Positions 12,115 through 26,510 are shown, counted from the stretch's first letter. The stretch: DNA of 64,000 nucleotides from Engraulis encrasicolus (GCF_034702125.1 NC_085875.1:18126225-18190224), one strand, 5' to 3'. Notes: generated by a model from the letters alone, not told the origin. A program made the numbers and translations.

Positions 12115-14531
12115 CTGCCGAGTGCTGGAATCCATGGGTACAGTGTGGACTGCATCTGTTTTGAGAGACACACTCTCTCCTGAACGGTGCTTGGCGCAGA
12201 GGGAAGATCTTGAAGTAATCGACCGCTGGTCCCATTTGGCATAGGAGATCTGAAGTTTGTGTCTGCTAGGACCGTTAAAAGGGAACCTGGTAGCAGAGAG
12301 GATACAAAAGCAGGTGAAAGGCAGTTATCCAAGACCTGCACTGCAAAACCTGTCCTGCACTGTAAAAAAAAAACTACATTTATGCAATAAAGAAGAATGT
12401 ACATACTTGCGGTGGCTGGATAGCACGTCTTCGCCTCCGCCTACTTTGCGTTTCTTTTGGAGGGGCATTGTAGCCTTGTCTAGCAAAGTTATTCTCTTGC
12501 CAGGAACATTGGCGATCAGGTAAGTGGTTGGTACTCGCTTTGCCACGGCAACAGCCTCTTTTGGGTCAACACTCCGAGATCTGAAGCTGGCCAAGTCTCT
12601 AGCAGAGGGCCTTTAAGAGAAAAATTGTGATGGTGTAAAATACTGGGCAAGCTAAATGTAATATTATTCTTGATCTTGACAAAACAGCATACAGTGGTAG
12701 CACGAAGTCTCTACCATACTGAAATAACTGTCATCATCATCCCTGAAAGATATTATATTGACATTTACCATTTCCCAATGTCAAGTGTTCTAGCCTTGGT
12801 AGTGCGTGAAACGCCGGGCCCAGTGATTGGATTCTCCGCTGGAGTTCACTAAAGAGTATCCAATTACTGGGAGTTTCACGCACTACCAAGGCTAGAACAC
12901 TTGACATTGGGAAATGGTCACGGTCACAGTATCAGTATGCGTCTGCACTGCTCACTCTATATCCTCGCCCTGGATGAAGCAGTCAGGCTCAATGCATTCT
13001 GGGCTGTTTGGTGCAGCAGGAGAGGCTGGTGAGGCAGGAGAGACCTGTGGGGCAAGATAAGATAAGATAAGATAAGATAAGATAAGATAAACTTGACTGT
13101 TTGCACAGACGTTTCTCCACAATCCACATATAAACGCACATTAAAAACACATACAGTAAAACATAATATCTCCTATATAGAGTCTAGGTCATCTAGGTCC
13201 ATAAGCTGTTAGGGCAGCACAGTCCAGTGAATTAAGTTCATAAAAAAATCTGAAATATTCCTGAGTGGTATTAAAAAGAAGTATCCATTCCATGTAGATG
13301 TGTGCGGCCTACTTTTCTCCCCCACCCAGAGACCTGTGCGGTAGGAGAGACCTGTGCGGTAGGAGAGACCTGTGCGGCAGGAGAGGCTGGTGCGGCAGGA
13401 CTGGTCGAGGTCTCTGGCTGTTGGTCAAGAGGATGGCGGGCAGCAGAGCACACCTCACACTTCTCCACCCACCAGCGCACATCATTGTTCAGCGATCCCC
13501 AGTGGAAGTGCTTGGAGATGAGCTTGATGCACGTCTTCTCATCTAGGTGGTTCATGTCGTTGTGGTACTCCGAGAGCGTGGCGTGGACCTCTTCTCTCGT
13601 TCTCAAAACTTTGCATCGGTTCTGTTTGGTGTTGCTGTAGTAAAGAACGCCATCTGGAAAACATCACACATCATTCAGATGTGAAAATAAATTCTTAAAT
13701 GCCAATTCTTAAATTTCCAATTTTCCTCCACAATCAAGGTGCATACACACTGCAAGCACGGATGTCCACTTAACGTGTCCGTTATCAGTCCGAAAAGGTT
13801 AGAATACATGAAAACAGATCATGCCTTGCACACAGGAGCGCGGTGTAAGCGCGGCGCATGTCCTCCGCGATGCTCCTTGAAAATAGAACTCGAGTCTATT
13901 TTACTGCGCGGACGTCCACGTTCAATGACCAGCTTCCATTGAAAATGAATGGCTGCTGCCCGCGGATAGAACACGGACGTTGACTGTGCAGTGTGAAAGG
14001 CAGCCGCGAACCTCTCGGACTCGCAATGCTCCCGGACACGTTCAGCAAACACAAACATCTTGGTGTGTATGTACCGTCACAGTAACACCAAGATGTTAGC
14101 GTTCGCTTAACGTCCTGTGTGCAAGGCATGATCTGTTTTCATGTATTCTAACCGTTTCGGACTGACAACGGAAACATGGAATGGACGTCAAGTGGACGTC
14201 TGCGCTTTCGGTGTGTATGCACCGTCAGTCTCTCGGCACATAATTTAACTGTGCCGCCTACCTTAACTGTGTTAATATTATTGCAGTAACAATTTCGGAC
14301 ACAATTCTACAGCTACAATGCATTATGTTCCAATATACTTAGCAGGATTGACATACCATGTACAGAAAATCGTCTACAGAGTCGGCGCAACGTGTTTTTG
14401 TCCACAGCGGTACAGCCTGGAGGATATACTCCGGTGCTCACATATTTGTGCACTGCGTCGTATTTTGCAAAGAAAGTCCTCTGAGAACTTTCCAAGCTGC
14501 TCGCTGCATCAGGGCCTTGTGATGTGCTTTG
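12115..14531 (-). CDS. THAP cassette gene, module 3 (X3-HZ3-N3-W3-TC3)
   Basis: Five exons join in frame: X3 14357-14531 (KYDAVHKYV, 0 to 1), HZ3 13313-13653 (HNDMNH, CEVC, 1 to 0), N3 12956-13044 (CIEPDC, THAP N-half-like, 0 to 2), W3 12407-12610 (2 to 2) and TC3 12115-12286 (2 to 0). HZ3 ends in a Pro/Ala/Ser linker built from an 18-bp tandem repeat. The linker continues across the next intron into N3. W3 is unique to this module and contains PLQKKRKV, close to a classical nuclear localisation signal. TC3 has an in-frame 21-nt loss removing the FTEDCFD segment, so its THAP fold is probably impaired. Donor choice for HZ3 (AAAA/GTAGGC) is my inference. Confidence 0.55.
12767..12918. repeat. 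Foldback element (152 bp)
   Basis: Arms of about 45 bp mirror each other (ACCATTTCCCAATGTCAAGT / ACTTGACATTGGGAAATGGT) around a core with CCCAGTGATTGG and GTATCCAATTACTGGG. The same core, with diverged arms, forms the foldback at 39817-40025. It lies in the intron between N3 and W3. Confidence 0.8.
13055..13090. repeat. (GATAA)n pentanucleotide microsatellite
   Basis: About seven uninterrupted GATAA units, immediately upstream (minus strand) of the N3 exon acceptor. Confidence 0.9.
13326..13400. repeat. 18-bp coding minisatellite
   Basis: Tandem GAGACCTGTGCGGTAGGA-type units lie inside the HZ3 exon. On the minus strand they encode a Pro/Ser/Thr/Ala/Gln/Val linker after the zinc finger. Confidence 0.8.
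13739..14223. mobile_element. MITE with roughly 100-bp terminal inverted repeats
   Basis: The ends GGTGCATACACAC and GTGTGTATGCACC begin long imperfect inverted repeats that include GATCATGCCTTGCACACAGG and its complement. The internal sequence is CpG-rich and non-coding. It sits in the intron between X3 and HZ3. Confidence 0.75.
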
Positions 14532-14559
14532 CTACAGAGAAAAACACATTTTTAGTACT

Positions 14560-14870
14560 AAACTTTTTAAAGGTAGACTTACTATATGTATTTTTAGATT
14601 ATTTCGAGAATTTATGTTGCCCATTCACAAATGTTATCTTTTTCATGCCATCGCCGCCATAAAGTTCTACATATTCATTAGACAATTCACATTTTTTCAT
14701 GCAAGCATAGGTGGATCTTCCATCATGTCAACAATTTTGAATGTCCAGTTGTCTTTGGCTGCAACGCAGACTGTAGTTGGGTCAGATCAGTAAACATGAA
14801 TGCATTAGTTTGGAAATATTCATGAAAAGACCAATTTTGTGAATGGGCAGCCAACATTATGAAAATGAAC
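14560..14870. repeat. Dispersed non-coding repeat, family R
   Basis: Shares segments such as TTGCCCATTCA, ATGTTATCTTTTTCATG and GGATCTTC with 35545-35905, and related sequence recurs at 37400-37640. It is probably a decayed DNA transposon. Confidence 0.45.
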
Positions 14871-14934
14871 CACTAAAATTACATAGTCTGCTGCCTATGA
14901 ATACATGCTTAAGATTGCTTTCTCTTCACAGTAC

Positions 14935-16709
14935 CTCCACAGTTGTCTTGCCAAGTAACAGAGTGGGAACTGAGTGGCTTTTCAGCAGCTTTCTTCGGCC
15001 CTTGAACTCAAAGCAGTCCTCAGTGAAGTGGACACTGCAGACCACTGACCTGGTGTGTGGTGACCAATTGCTTCTCTGGAGTTTTTGGATCCACTGGCTG
15101 AAGGATGTAGGATCATCAAAAGGAAACCTGCAGGCAAATATTTACATGGGTATTTACAGTACAGCACAGTACACAGTACAGTCCTACACGATCAGTCAGC
15201 ATATGAAGTTAGCCTGAATGTTCAGTATTCGGGCGTCCAGGGTGTCCGTCTAGCACCAGTGACGCTGTGGGGACATGCACAGGAGTGCTGTGCATGTTGT
15301 TATTGTCGTCTGTGATTGGTGTAGACCAGGGATGGGGTACCTTTATCATTCGAAGGGCCACTTCAAAGGTTCCCTGAATATAACTTAATTGTATTGCAAA
15401 TGCATTTTCTAAGATTCCTTTACAAAATACGCAAACGGCCCTCGAGACGACCCCTGAGGTAGACCTTCGTGCACAAGCAGGACAAGCTCATTTGCACAGA
15501 CGGTAACTGTTTATCAGGAGGGTCGAAGCTATGCCAAGCAGCGCAGAAGTGACCATCGGGGAATCCATCTCACCAGACTTGTGCAGTTCTGTGCAGCTTC
15601 ACAAGCTCCACTACTAGGTCTGGGAGAATGTGCGTTGGGTTTGCCTTCAGAAGGCCTGGCTTTATCCATCCTTTTGTCCACCTTTGCCACCAACAAATTC
15701 CTACAAAACAGTTCTCTGCTCATCTCAGAATCAATATAGTCTACAATCGGTCATGTGACTCCTCAATGCGAGCCGCCATTGTTAATGAAACAACAAATGC
15801 TTTGGCCAGTTTCTTGACGGAGCCATTCTCAGAAGTCCAGACCTCTGTGTCACATACACATACACAGATCTGGTGAGAACCAGGCTAATATTAAGCAGCA
15901 TCTTTAATAAAATTGCCCAATCAAACTCTCATAAATTTGATATAATTCATCTCCCCTTCCATGTTCAAGGGCATAGCAGCAAATGATGGGCCCTGTGTCC
16001 CATCCGCTCCAATGGACCCCTACAGCCATATGTACATAAATCAGACACTGTGTGGGGCCCACTCTACACATGGGGTCCTGATAACTCAGCCACACTTTAC
16101 TCCCCTGTACGACACCACTGTCCATGTTATATAATATTACATTGTTATATCAGTCAGATCGAAGATGGATGAGAGTGGTGGCAGTAACAACTCCTACTCC
16201 TATTGCACTGAGAGACTTTTTATATCTGAATGTTTAATGTGAAATAATCTATTTTTTGTATGTATGCTACTAGACACCTACATTTCCTTCAGGGTTAATA
16301 AATGCTACTCTACTCTACTCTACAAACTATACTAGCTTACCGATGAAAAGTCAGGCCCAAGCTTCTCTCCACCGGACCACAACGGTTCCTGCAGCCATCC
16401 ACAGAGCAGATAAAATTTTTGGTCGTTTCATCCGTTTCCAGGCAATGCTGACAGTTGCCAATCCAGTGCTCAATGTCTTTCATCTGCCTTCCCCAATAGT
16501 ACTTCTTGCTGATCTCACGAATGCAATGGTCATGTCCTTTGTGGCCTCGGTTGTCATGGCATTCCCTCAGCATCTCATTCACCTCTGCCCTGCTTCGAAG
16601 TACTAATCGCATCCGTTTGCGGTGGTGAAGAAGATCATCTGCACAAGAATGGAATTGGAATGGTGAATCAGTCACAAATGTATGTACATTTCATGAACCA
16701 TATGATGCA

Positions 16710-16772
<63 letters not shown>

Positions 16773-17163
16773 GTTGGGACACAGTATTCAAGCACCTCTC
16801 CAAATGTCAATCTTAACCAATTTCATCATAGACAATTAAACAAACTTCCCCTTGAAGTATAAGAGCATCAGATATGTCTATTATAACATGTCGGGGGAAA
16901 GTTAACGTACCTTTCAAACAGAAGCGCTTGGAGGCATTTCTGAGAACCGTTTTGCGGTCCCTGGTTGCCCCATGTGGATACATCCTAGTCTTCAAGTACC
17001 TCTCCACTGCATCATACCAAGCGAAAATACACTTCCCTCTGTTTTGGAAGTCATGACCCCGGGCTGAATCCATCTGAACTGGATTGCTCTGGATTGCCTT
17101 TGAATATGGATGCTCTAAATGTTGTAGATTTTCGAAAAAGCAGACGCCATCTTCATTGTCCTC
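14935..17163 (-). CDS. THAP cassette gene, module 2 (X2-HZ2-TC2)
   Basis: X2 16911-17163 (253 nt, phase 0 to 1) has [26 protein letters not shown] and [12 protein letters not shown]2 16341-16638 (298 nt, 1 to 2) has His-x4-His in HDNRGH, YYW, DIEHW and CQHC, then the THAP N-half CSVDGCRNR...LTFHR. TC2 14935-15127 (193 nt, 2 to 0) has [17 protein letters not shown] and SVPTL. All three are open and joined by GT-AG introns. Of the four intact members this one looks the most complete as a THAP finger. The HHCC finger is that of Ty3/gypsy- or Ginger-type integrases; no integrase core follows, suggesting a domesticated DNA-binding protein. Confidence 0.7.
16282..16322 (+). repeat. LINE-like 3' tail with CTACT repeats
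   Basis: TTTCCTTCAGGGTTAATAAATG followed by repeated CTACT resembles a teleost LINE terminus. It lies next to the HZ2 donor. Confidence 0.4.
16713..16769. repeat. (GT)n microsatellite
   Basis: Uninterrupted dinucleotide tract in the intron between X2 and HZ2. Confidence 0.95.
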
Positions 17164-17231
17164 CTGTTCAAATCAACAACCGTTTTAGACATCAGACCAA
17201 TTCGGGAATAACTGCAAGACATCTGATAACA

Positions 17232-18526
17232 CAGACGTGGGCAAACCCCACATGCGGCCCCCTGAGCCATTTCATGTGGCCCCCAGAGCCTTTACAAAAA
17301 GACAACTTTTTCTTTACATAAAGACAGAAATCCCAATTCAAATGGTTACCTAAAATAAGTCTTGCAAATTTAAGATGAACCAAAGACATAGGTTTCATCT
17401 AAATGGGTGGGAGACGTGACGCCTTGTTTTTTCGTAACATTGGTTAAAAACCTACAAAACTGTTATTTTCCTTTAAAAAACAAATGTCAGTGAAAGAAGA
17501 TGTGGTACATTATGTTTCATATTAGTCTTAGATGAGAAGAAACATTTTTGTTAAGATTTATGTAAAGGTTTATATGTCAAATTTCCTGCGGTGTGACTGT
17601 AACATTAATGAAACAATATATAATAATATATATATAAATTAACCAACAACATTTTGAATAATGTATGAAGCATTTGACATGATTGCATAAATCTTAACTT
17701 TAGATTAAGATATGTGAATGTGGAAAAAACTCAAGACAGTAATATTAACTACAAGTTCAATTTCGTAACACAAATTGCGTCCTGTGGGGTGACATGTATG
17801 TCAATGTTTGTGAATGGGCAGCTGCAAGGCCAACTACAAGGGTCTTAAAGACTGGCTCCTAACCAGTCAGTACCTCAGTTATTGGAGAGTGCTGTGGAAG
17901 TTTAAGGTGACTCTTAACCTCTTAATATGTCTTCATATTGCAATCTTTCTGTCACGCAATGCTTAGGTTCATTTTATGGTGTCCTGTGGTGTGACTGCTC
18001 TTATACAGTGTAGGAGGAAAAAAAGTTTTTTTATAAATGAAAACACATATTAAGATTAAACACAATATAATTATCAAGTTAGCATGAGCTCAGATGTCAG
18101 TCATGTATACAAAAGGATTAAAATGGCCATAATGCAGTGAATTCCCTGTGGTGTGACTCCATTTTCCTGCAGTGTGACATGCCTATGCTATGTGTTGATG
18201 CAGGACACATTTTCCCAAAAATGGCAAAAATAAGGTGAAATTCCACAGACCACTAAGTGCTTTATTTTTTTCTATTTTTTTCCAATTTTTATCCATCATT
18301 TTTTTCAGGAATTTGAAAAACTTTTTTTTTTTTGCGTTACGCCCTTAAACGTCAACCACCCAAATACATTTAATTACAATGTGCAGGAATATCATCACTG
18401 TCATATTACATCAGTGTACGCTATGTTTTAATATTGACACGGACAAGTTGTCTGTGGCATCCAGCCCTTTGGTCAATATTCTAAACCCAATGCGGCCCTC
18501 GGGCCAAAATAAATTACCCACCCCTG
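17232..18526. mobile_element. Non-autonomous hAT element, 1,295 bp
   Basis: The ends CAGACGTGGGCAAAC and ACCCACCCCTG form an imperfect hAT terminal repeat. TGATAACA flanks the element exactly at 17224-17231 and 18527-18534. The interior is AT-rich and non-coding. It lies in the intron between TC1 and X2. Confidence 0.88.
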
Positions 18527-18597
18527 TGATAACAGCTGATAACAAGAGGTGTCAATGGCAGCAACATAAATTGATCCTGTATGGATTCACAAGTTAC

Positions 18598-20440
18598 CTG
18601 CTGAGAGTTGGAATCCATGGGCACAGTTGGGACTGCATCTGGTTTGAGAGACACACTCTCTCCTGATCGGTCAAAACAATCCTCTGTGAAGTGCTTGGAG
18701 CACAGGACAGATCTTGAGGTTACCGACCACTGATCCCGTTTGGCATAGGAGATCCAAAGTTTGAGTCTGTCAGGATCATTAACGGGGAACCTGGTAGCAC
18801 AGAAGATAAAAGTGGGTGAAAGAGCTTAAGCTCTAAAACCTGCACTACAAAGAAAATCTACATACCATTTATGCAAAGAAATCTAGATTTGTTTGAAGAA
18901 TGTGTCCATGAAAGACAAAGATAAAGATAATGAAATCACAAAAAAGACTTAATAGTGATAGTGAAAAAAAAACAAAAAACTTAAAATTGGTTTTGTTTTG
19001 TATTAGTTCACAGTGATCACGTCCCAGACGGCCCAAAGATTACATTACATTACACCTATCTAATAGCCTAGAATTCTAGACGCCCCTAGCTCGCTAGGCT
19101 ACCTATCTAATGCTTTTGCCCGAAGCAACTCACAGTCCCTGTGGGAATGTAGTGTTGGGGTACATCTTACTCAAGGGCACATCAGCCATGATTAAAGGTG
19201 TAGTTCACCACAGATATTCGCCCTGGTTAAGGTGGAATTTGAACCAATAACCCTCTGATCCAGAGGTCAACTCCCTATCCATTAGGCCAGAGCTGCCCTT
19301 AATTTATGGTGGTGCCGGTAAAGATTTAAAAATGTTTTTGCAACGCTCTTGTTAGTAGTACACATTTCAACTGTTATCCAGTGTATTTGACTTGGTTGGG
19401 TACCACAAAACATAATATTATATGACAAAGTGGCAGTTAGGCTTTCCCCATAAAGCAGAGCATGACATCACGTCGGCGACTGGAGAGCCGGGATTCTTTA
19501 GGCTCCCTGCTGAGGCTGAGTCCCCAATGTGAAGTCACTTAAATCTGTTTAAAAAAATAAACGCAATTAATCATCAGTGATGGTTAACCTCCACCACTCA
19601 CCGGTGAAAGGTCCTCGTGTCGCCTTCACTACTTTGGTCCTGGCTACTTTGGCATCCATAACAGAGGCAGTGCATTTGGGCGACCCTTTTGGTCAGGGCC
19701 TTTCCTCCACGCCCTGCGCCGCATATCGGGCAGTTGTCAACCCATTCTTTTACATCTCCAGAAATGTTGCTCCAGTAGAAAAGAACTCTCAGTTGGTCAT
19801 ACATGGCGTGACTGCTTGCATGGTTGTGGTCCTCGTGGTATTGCTGAAGCACAGCCTTCACTTGTTCTCGGCTGCGTAGGACTTTGCGTTCCTTTCCAGC
19901 ACTGTGGCGCCAAAGACCGTCATCTACAAAACAACAGGTTGAGAGGAAGGTGTTATGTGTAATGCCAATGTTATGATCATGGTCCTTTGAGTAAAACATG
20001 GCATGCAAAAGTGTCTGCCAAATATAAATGTAATGTAACATAATGTAATGGCATGTGAATTGTTTTCCCCCATGTGTTGGGGGCACAATGGGATGCACCG
20101 TCTCTGTACCCAAATAACTGTATGTCTGCATGACATGAGGGCATTGTGCAAGTTGGGTGTTCAAGTCAAATTGGGTGATGGTACCTTTCAAACAAAAGTT
20201 CTTGGAGGCATTTCTGATACCGCTTTTCATGACCCTGGTTGCACCCTTTGGATACGTCCTGGTCCTCATGTAAGTCTCCACCGTATCATACCAAGAGAAA
20301 AAACACTTCCCGCTACTCTGGGAGTCATTTTCACGCACTAGAGCAACTCGCTCGGAATTGCTCTGGATCCCCTCTCCACCTAGATGCTGTATTTCTTGTT
20401 CTAGGCATTGGACAGCACATGCAAGTTCTTCATTGTCCCC
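18598..20440 (-). CDS. THAP cassette gene, module 1 (X1-HZ1-TC1)
   Basis: X1 20185-20440 (256 nt, 0 to 1) has GKCFFSWYDTVETYMRTR and NASKNFCLKG. HZ1 19602-19923 (322 nt, 1 to 2) has HEDHNH, FYW, DVKEW and CPIC, then CLCYGC...TFHR. TC1 18598-18790 (193 nt, 2 to 0) has FPVNDPDRLKLW, CSKHFTEDCFD and DAVPTVP. No stop interrupts the joined frame. TC1 ends in phase 0 and the next X exon (X2) starts in phase 0 without an initiator ATG, so modules 1 and 2 can be read as one transcript. A 5' exon compatible with phase 0 was not found with certainty. Confidence 0.7.
19030..19320 (-). repeat. tRNA-derived SINE
   Basis: On the minus strand the head reads TGGCCTAATGGATAGG (A box) and GGTTCAAATTCC (B box), with spacing as in a tRNA promoter. 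The opposite end has repeated ATTACATTACA. It lies in the intron between HZ1 and TC1. Confidence 0.75.
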
Positions 20441-20952
20441 CTGTACAAGATGAAGTACAAACATTTTATAAGTCAGATTTGTTCTAGAATGACATATTTA
20501 GGTTTTCCATGTGAGATTATGGTTTTATAATGGTGGTAGCTGTGTGATATAAATAAAATTACTAATAACTGAAGTAGTTAAATCTAGGATAATTCATTTT
20601 TTTGCAGGCCAATAAAGTAAAAAGTAACAGTTAAAATCTGTCTACTATGTATGGCCCGCATAACCTACCATTCTAGTGGAATGTTTTTCTAATCCTTCTT
20701 ATATGTAGGCCTGTCATATGCAGTACGCCCCAGCAGGTCCTGTCTGTATGTTCCAAAAGGTCCACTTCTGAAAATACATCCTAGAAAATTCATGGAAAAT
20801 TTCTGTTTAAAGAGCAACAAAAAAAGAAGAAAAAAAACTTAAATAACAATGTAAAAAAATGTGGTTGTTGAGTATAGGCCTACAGTTTATTTATGTATGT
20901 AAAAATGAATGAATCACACGATGCAGTCAAATACGGCATAGGCCTAACTTAC

Positions 20953-21206
20953 TAGCTAAAGTCTCCTTTATTTGAGATGTCTGCAGGCAGCCTACTCCGA
21001 CTTCGAAAAGTCTGGCCTTGGTGGGTCTTGTCACGAGAAGCCTGTGGGGTACATCTTCTGGCAACACACCGTTTACGGTAGTGATCAATGTTAAAATCGT
21101 CCAACCTACATATATTCAAGACAACGTTCAGATATGGAAAACTTACAAAGGCAGGCGACGTGTTAAAAACGTTGTTATCGGACAGTAACTGACATATATT
21201 AAACAA
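20953..21206 (-). other. Possible 5' exon of the THAP cassette gene
   Basis: The open frame ends at a strong donor (GCTA/GTAAGTT at 20953/20952) and contains RCVARRC and FRSRSRLP, the latter recalling FRSRS in the W exon. Its natural exit phase (2) does not fit the phase-0 X1 acceptor, so it is either non-coding leader or joined through an unseen exon. Confidence 0.3.
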
Positions 21207-21662
21207 AGAGTTATTGAAATACCTAGGGGTTTACGCAGAATCCAGATTCAGTGCAAAACAGTATGACCAACAACTTCCGGTTATTTTATAGCGTTTCGCA
21301 ATACAGCTCTTCAGCGTTGACGTCAACTTGTATGCGGCGTTTGGACTACCGGTTCCCTGGCGATTTTTTACATTGCAAAACGCCATAGAGATTCAGGTTT
21401 GGCAAAAATATAAGTTGCACGGCAACAACGAACATTAGCGTGTCCCCGCATTCCTTTCTCATTAGTGGAACGGATCGTATCATCATGTTGGTGTATTCAC
21501 ATGTTAAATCATGACGATTATAATTCAATATTGCTAACCCCTTTCTGATCATTAAAACTTCCGAACTACATACTTTCCTTTGGTTGCCATGGGTACAACC
21601 TTCCGCACGTACATGCCGTTAGATACTGGCGCCGTTTCTGTAGTCGCCAAAAGCTTCCGGGT

Positions 21663-21905
21663 TTAGCATATGGACGCAACATCGTATTTATGTCGAAGTT
21701 TGACACAAAATGATCAACCATGTCATACCTACAGCCTATTTTTAACACCCTCGACAGTTTGCGGGGGTTCGCTAAGCGCGTGCTTGCACTCGGAGCTTAT
21801 TTGAAATTTACACCTATTCATTCCCAATGGAGGCCGGAAGCCGATAGGAACCAGGACGTCCTTAAATGCTAACATGAAAGACTACAATCTACTACATGCT
21901 TCCGC
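21663..21905 (+). repeat. Dispersed segment, copy 1 (second at 49.1 kb)
   Basis: Shares CAACATCGTATTTATGTCG, GTTTGCGGGGGTTCGCTAA and CCTTAAATGCTAACA with 49115-49335 in the same orientation. It includes a short frame from ATG 21874 that ends at GATACA/GTAAGTGA, so it may be a copied promoter plus first exon. No family is recognised. Confidence 0.6.
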
Positions 21906-24820
<2,915 letters not shown>

Positions 24821-24839
24821 TTGAAGGACTTTACTGGAC

Positions 24840-24848
24840 TATAAAAAG
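24840..24848 (+). promoter_or_regulatory. TATA box, pentraxin gene A
   Basis: TATAAAAAG. The block before it (AAAATATTTGTTAGCCTGAT, TTTGAAGGACTTTACTGGAC) is nearly identical upstream of gene B. A leader exon follows, ending at ATAT/GTAAGT (24938). Confidence 0.75.
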
Positions 24849-25124
24849 CCCACTTTGCCAGCCCATAACCAATCTGGTTAAACCAAGGCAACTGCCAGAT
24901 TACTTTCAGCACAGAATTTATCAATCCATCTGAAATATGTAAGTAGGCCTAACTATTTGACAATGGATACAAAAAAAAATATCTTACTCCACACGCAAAT
25001 TATTTATCTGCTCAATCCAGAAACACTACAGCAACTCTCACCTTCTTGTTTATGCTGATCGCCACTTTTGTATTCCAGAGAAGCCATCGCCATCGTGAAA
25101 GAAGAGCTATATGCACAGCTGAAC

Positions 25125-26028
25125 ATGATCTTTCACCTGACGTTCATGATCTTCTGCACTGCATCACAAGGTGAGCTTCTGAAAAGCATCAAACTAATTG
25201 CAAGTTAAATATCACCAGAAATCCTAAGCATAGTGGCCAATGACCAACGTAGTATATACTCATTGGCATATTGTGTTACTCTTAGCTGAAATGTATTTTG
25301 AAATATTTAAGCATTCAGACTTGAGCATTGCTGTTATGACAAATTTAACCAACAGTTACGTATATGGTGGCAATAATCATGTGTGTGGAAATCTGACAGC
25401 TGCAAGTGATCTGTCGGGAAAAGTCGTCATATTTCCTGTGAAGGGAAACACCGCTCACGTGAGACTAACTCCACTGCTCTCCAACATTCTGTTCTCAACA
25501 ACATTCTGCCTGAGGTTCTACACTGATTTAAGTGATGGAGACATTGTAGTCTTTTCTCTGGCTGTCCCCACACAGTCAAATAGTTTCACTCTGATCAGGG
25601 GATATGCTCACAACTATTATCATTTAACTGTTGGTGGTGAACATGGAGTTTTACGTGATTTACCATTTAAAACAAATCAGTGGAACTCTATCTGTGCCAC
25701 GTGGGATGCAGGTACTGGTTTGGCTCGTGTGACTGTCAATGAAGTCCATAGCGTGAAGACGTCTAGACATGCTGGAGGCTCCATTGCTGGGACGCCCATT
25801 ATAATTTTATGCCAGGACCAGGATAGCTATGGGGGAGGGTTTGATGCCAATCAGGCTTTCACTGGACACATTAAAGATGTGCACATGTGGGATCACGTCA
25901 TTTCTGCTTGTGAAATCAACAATTACATGCAAGGTTTTGCTCACAGCCCAGGTAATTACCTTGACTGGACAAGGATGGACTACTCTGTTCATGGCTATGT
26001 GCTGGTAGAGGATGATGACACCTGCTAA
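25125..26028 (+). CDS. Short pentraxin A (CRP/SAP-like)
   Basis: Coding exons 25125-25170 (signal peptide, leaves phase 1) and 25400-26028 give 224 residues; a leader exon ends at 24938 and splices to 25079. The signal peptide is MIFHLTFMIFCTAS. Cys52 and Cys114 match the conserved pentraxin disulphide. The family signature HxCxSW reads SICATW. The calcium loop reads DQDSYGGGFDANQ, equivalent to CRP positions 138-150. Pentraxins are secreted discs that bind phosphocholine-type ligands with calcium and recruit complement. A one-base insertion relative to gene B puts the ancestral ATG (25111) into a three-codon upstream frame that ends at 25122, three bases before this start. The acceptor at 25399 has a weak pyrimidine tract. 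Poly(A) signals at 26336 and 26340. Confidence 0.88.
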
Positions 26029-26443
26029 CGTTGCAAAAGAAACAGAATTAAGACATAATGGGATTGAATGCAGTCTTCTACAATGAGTTGTTGCCAATGT
26101 TTGACTTAACATGAACACTTCCCATGGGTTGTGTTAAAAAAAATCTATTTTAATTTGTTTTTGTATTTGTGTGTTTGTTTCACTAGATGTTTAGAAAGTG
26201 CTGTGACAATCTGCTTTAAGAAATACTGTACAAGATGAAAAAGCAGTTCTGATTGGACAAACTGACTGATCAAACTCCAGACCTGTAAATGCTTCATAAT
26301 GATCATTTAAACATTTTGCTGTATTGGATACTGTAAATAAATAAACCTTCTTGATTTGATAAATGGACTTCACACTCTGACCTTTCTTCAGAAAACAACA
26401 CACAGCTCAGACAGCAGTTTTGGGTAGCTGAAATCACAACAGG

Positions 26444-26510
26444 CTAGCCTGGTGAACCAGCGCCACCCGCTGGACGACAAAATCCACATTTAGTCTGGTT
26501 TATCAGGCTA
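26444..26510. mobile_element. 67-bp MITE with 8-bp target duplication
   Basis: The ends CTAGCCTGGTGAACCAG and CTGGTTTATCAGGCTA are inverted, flanked by ACAACAGG on both sides (26436-26443, 26511-26518). Confidence 0.7.
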
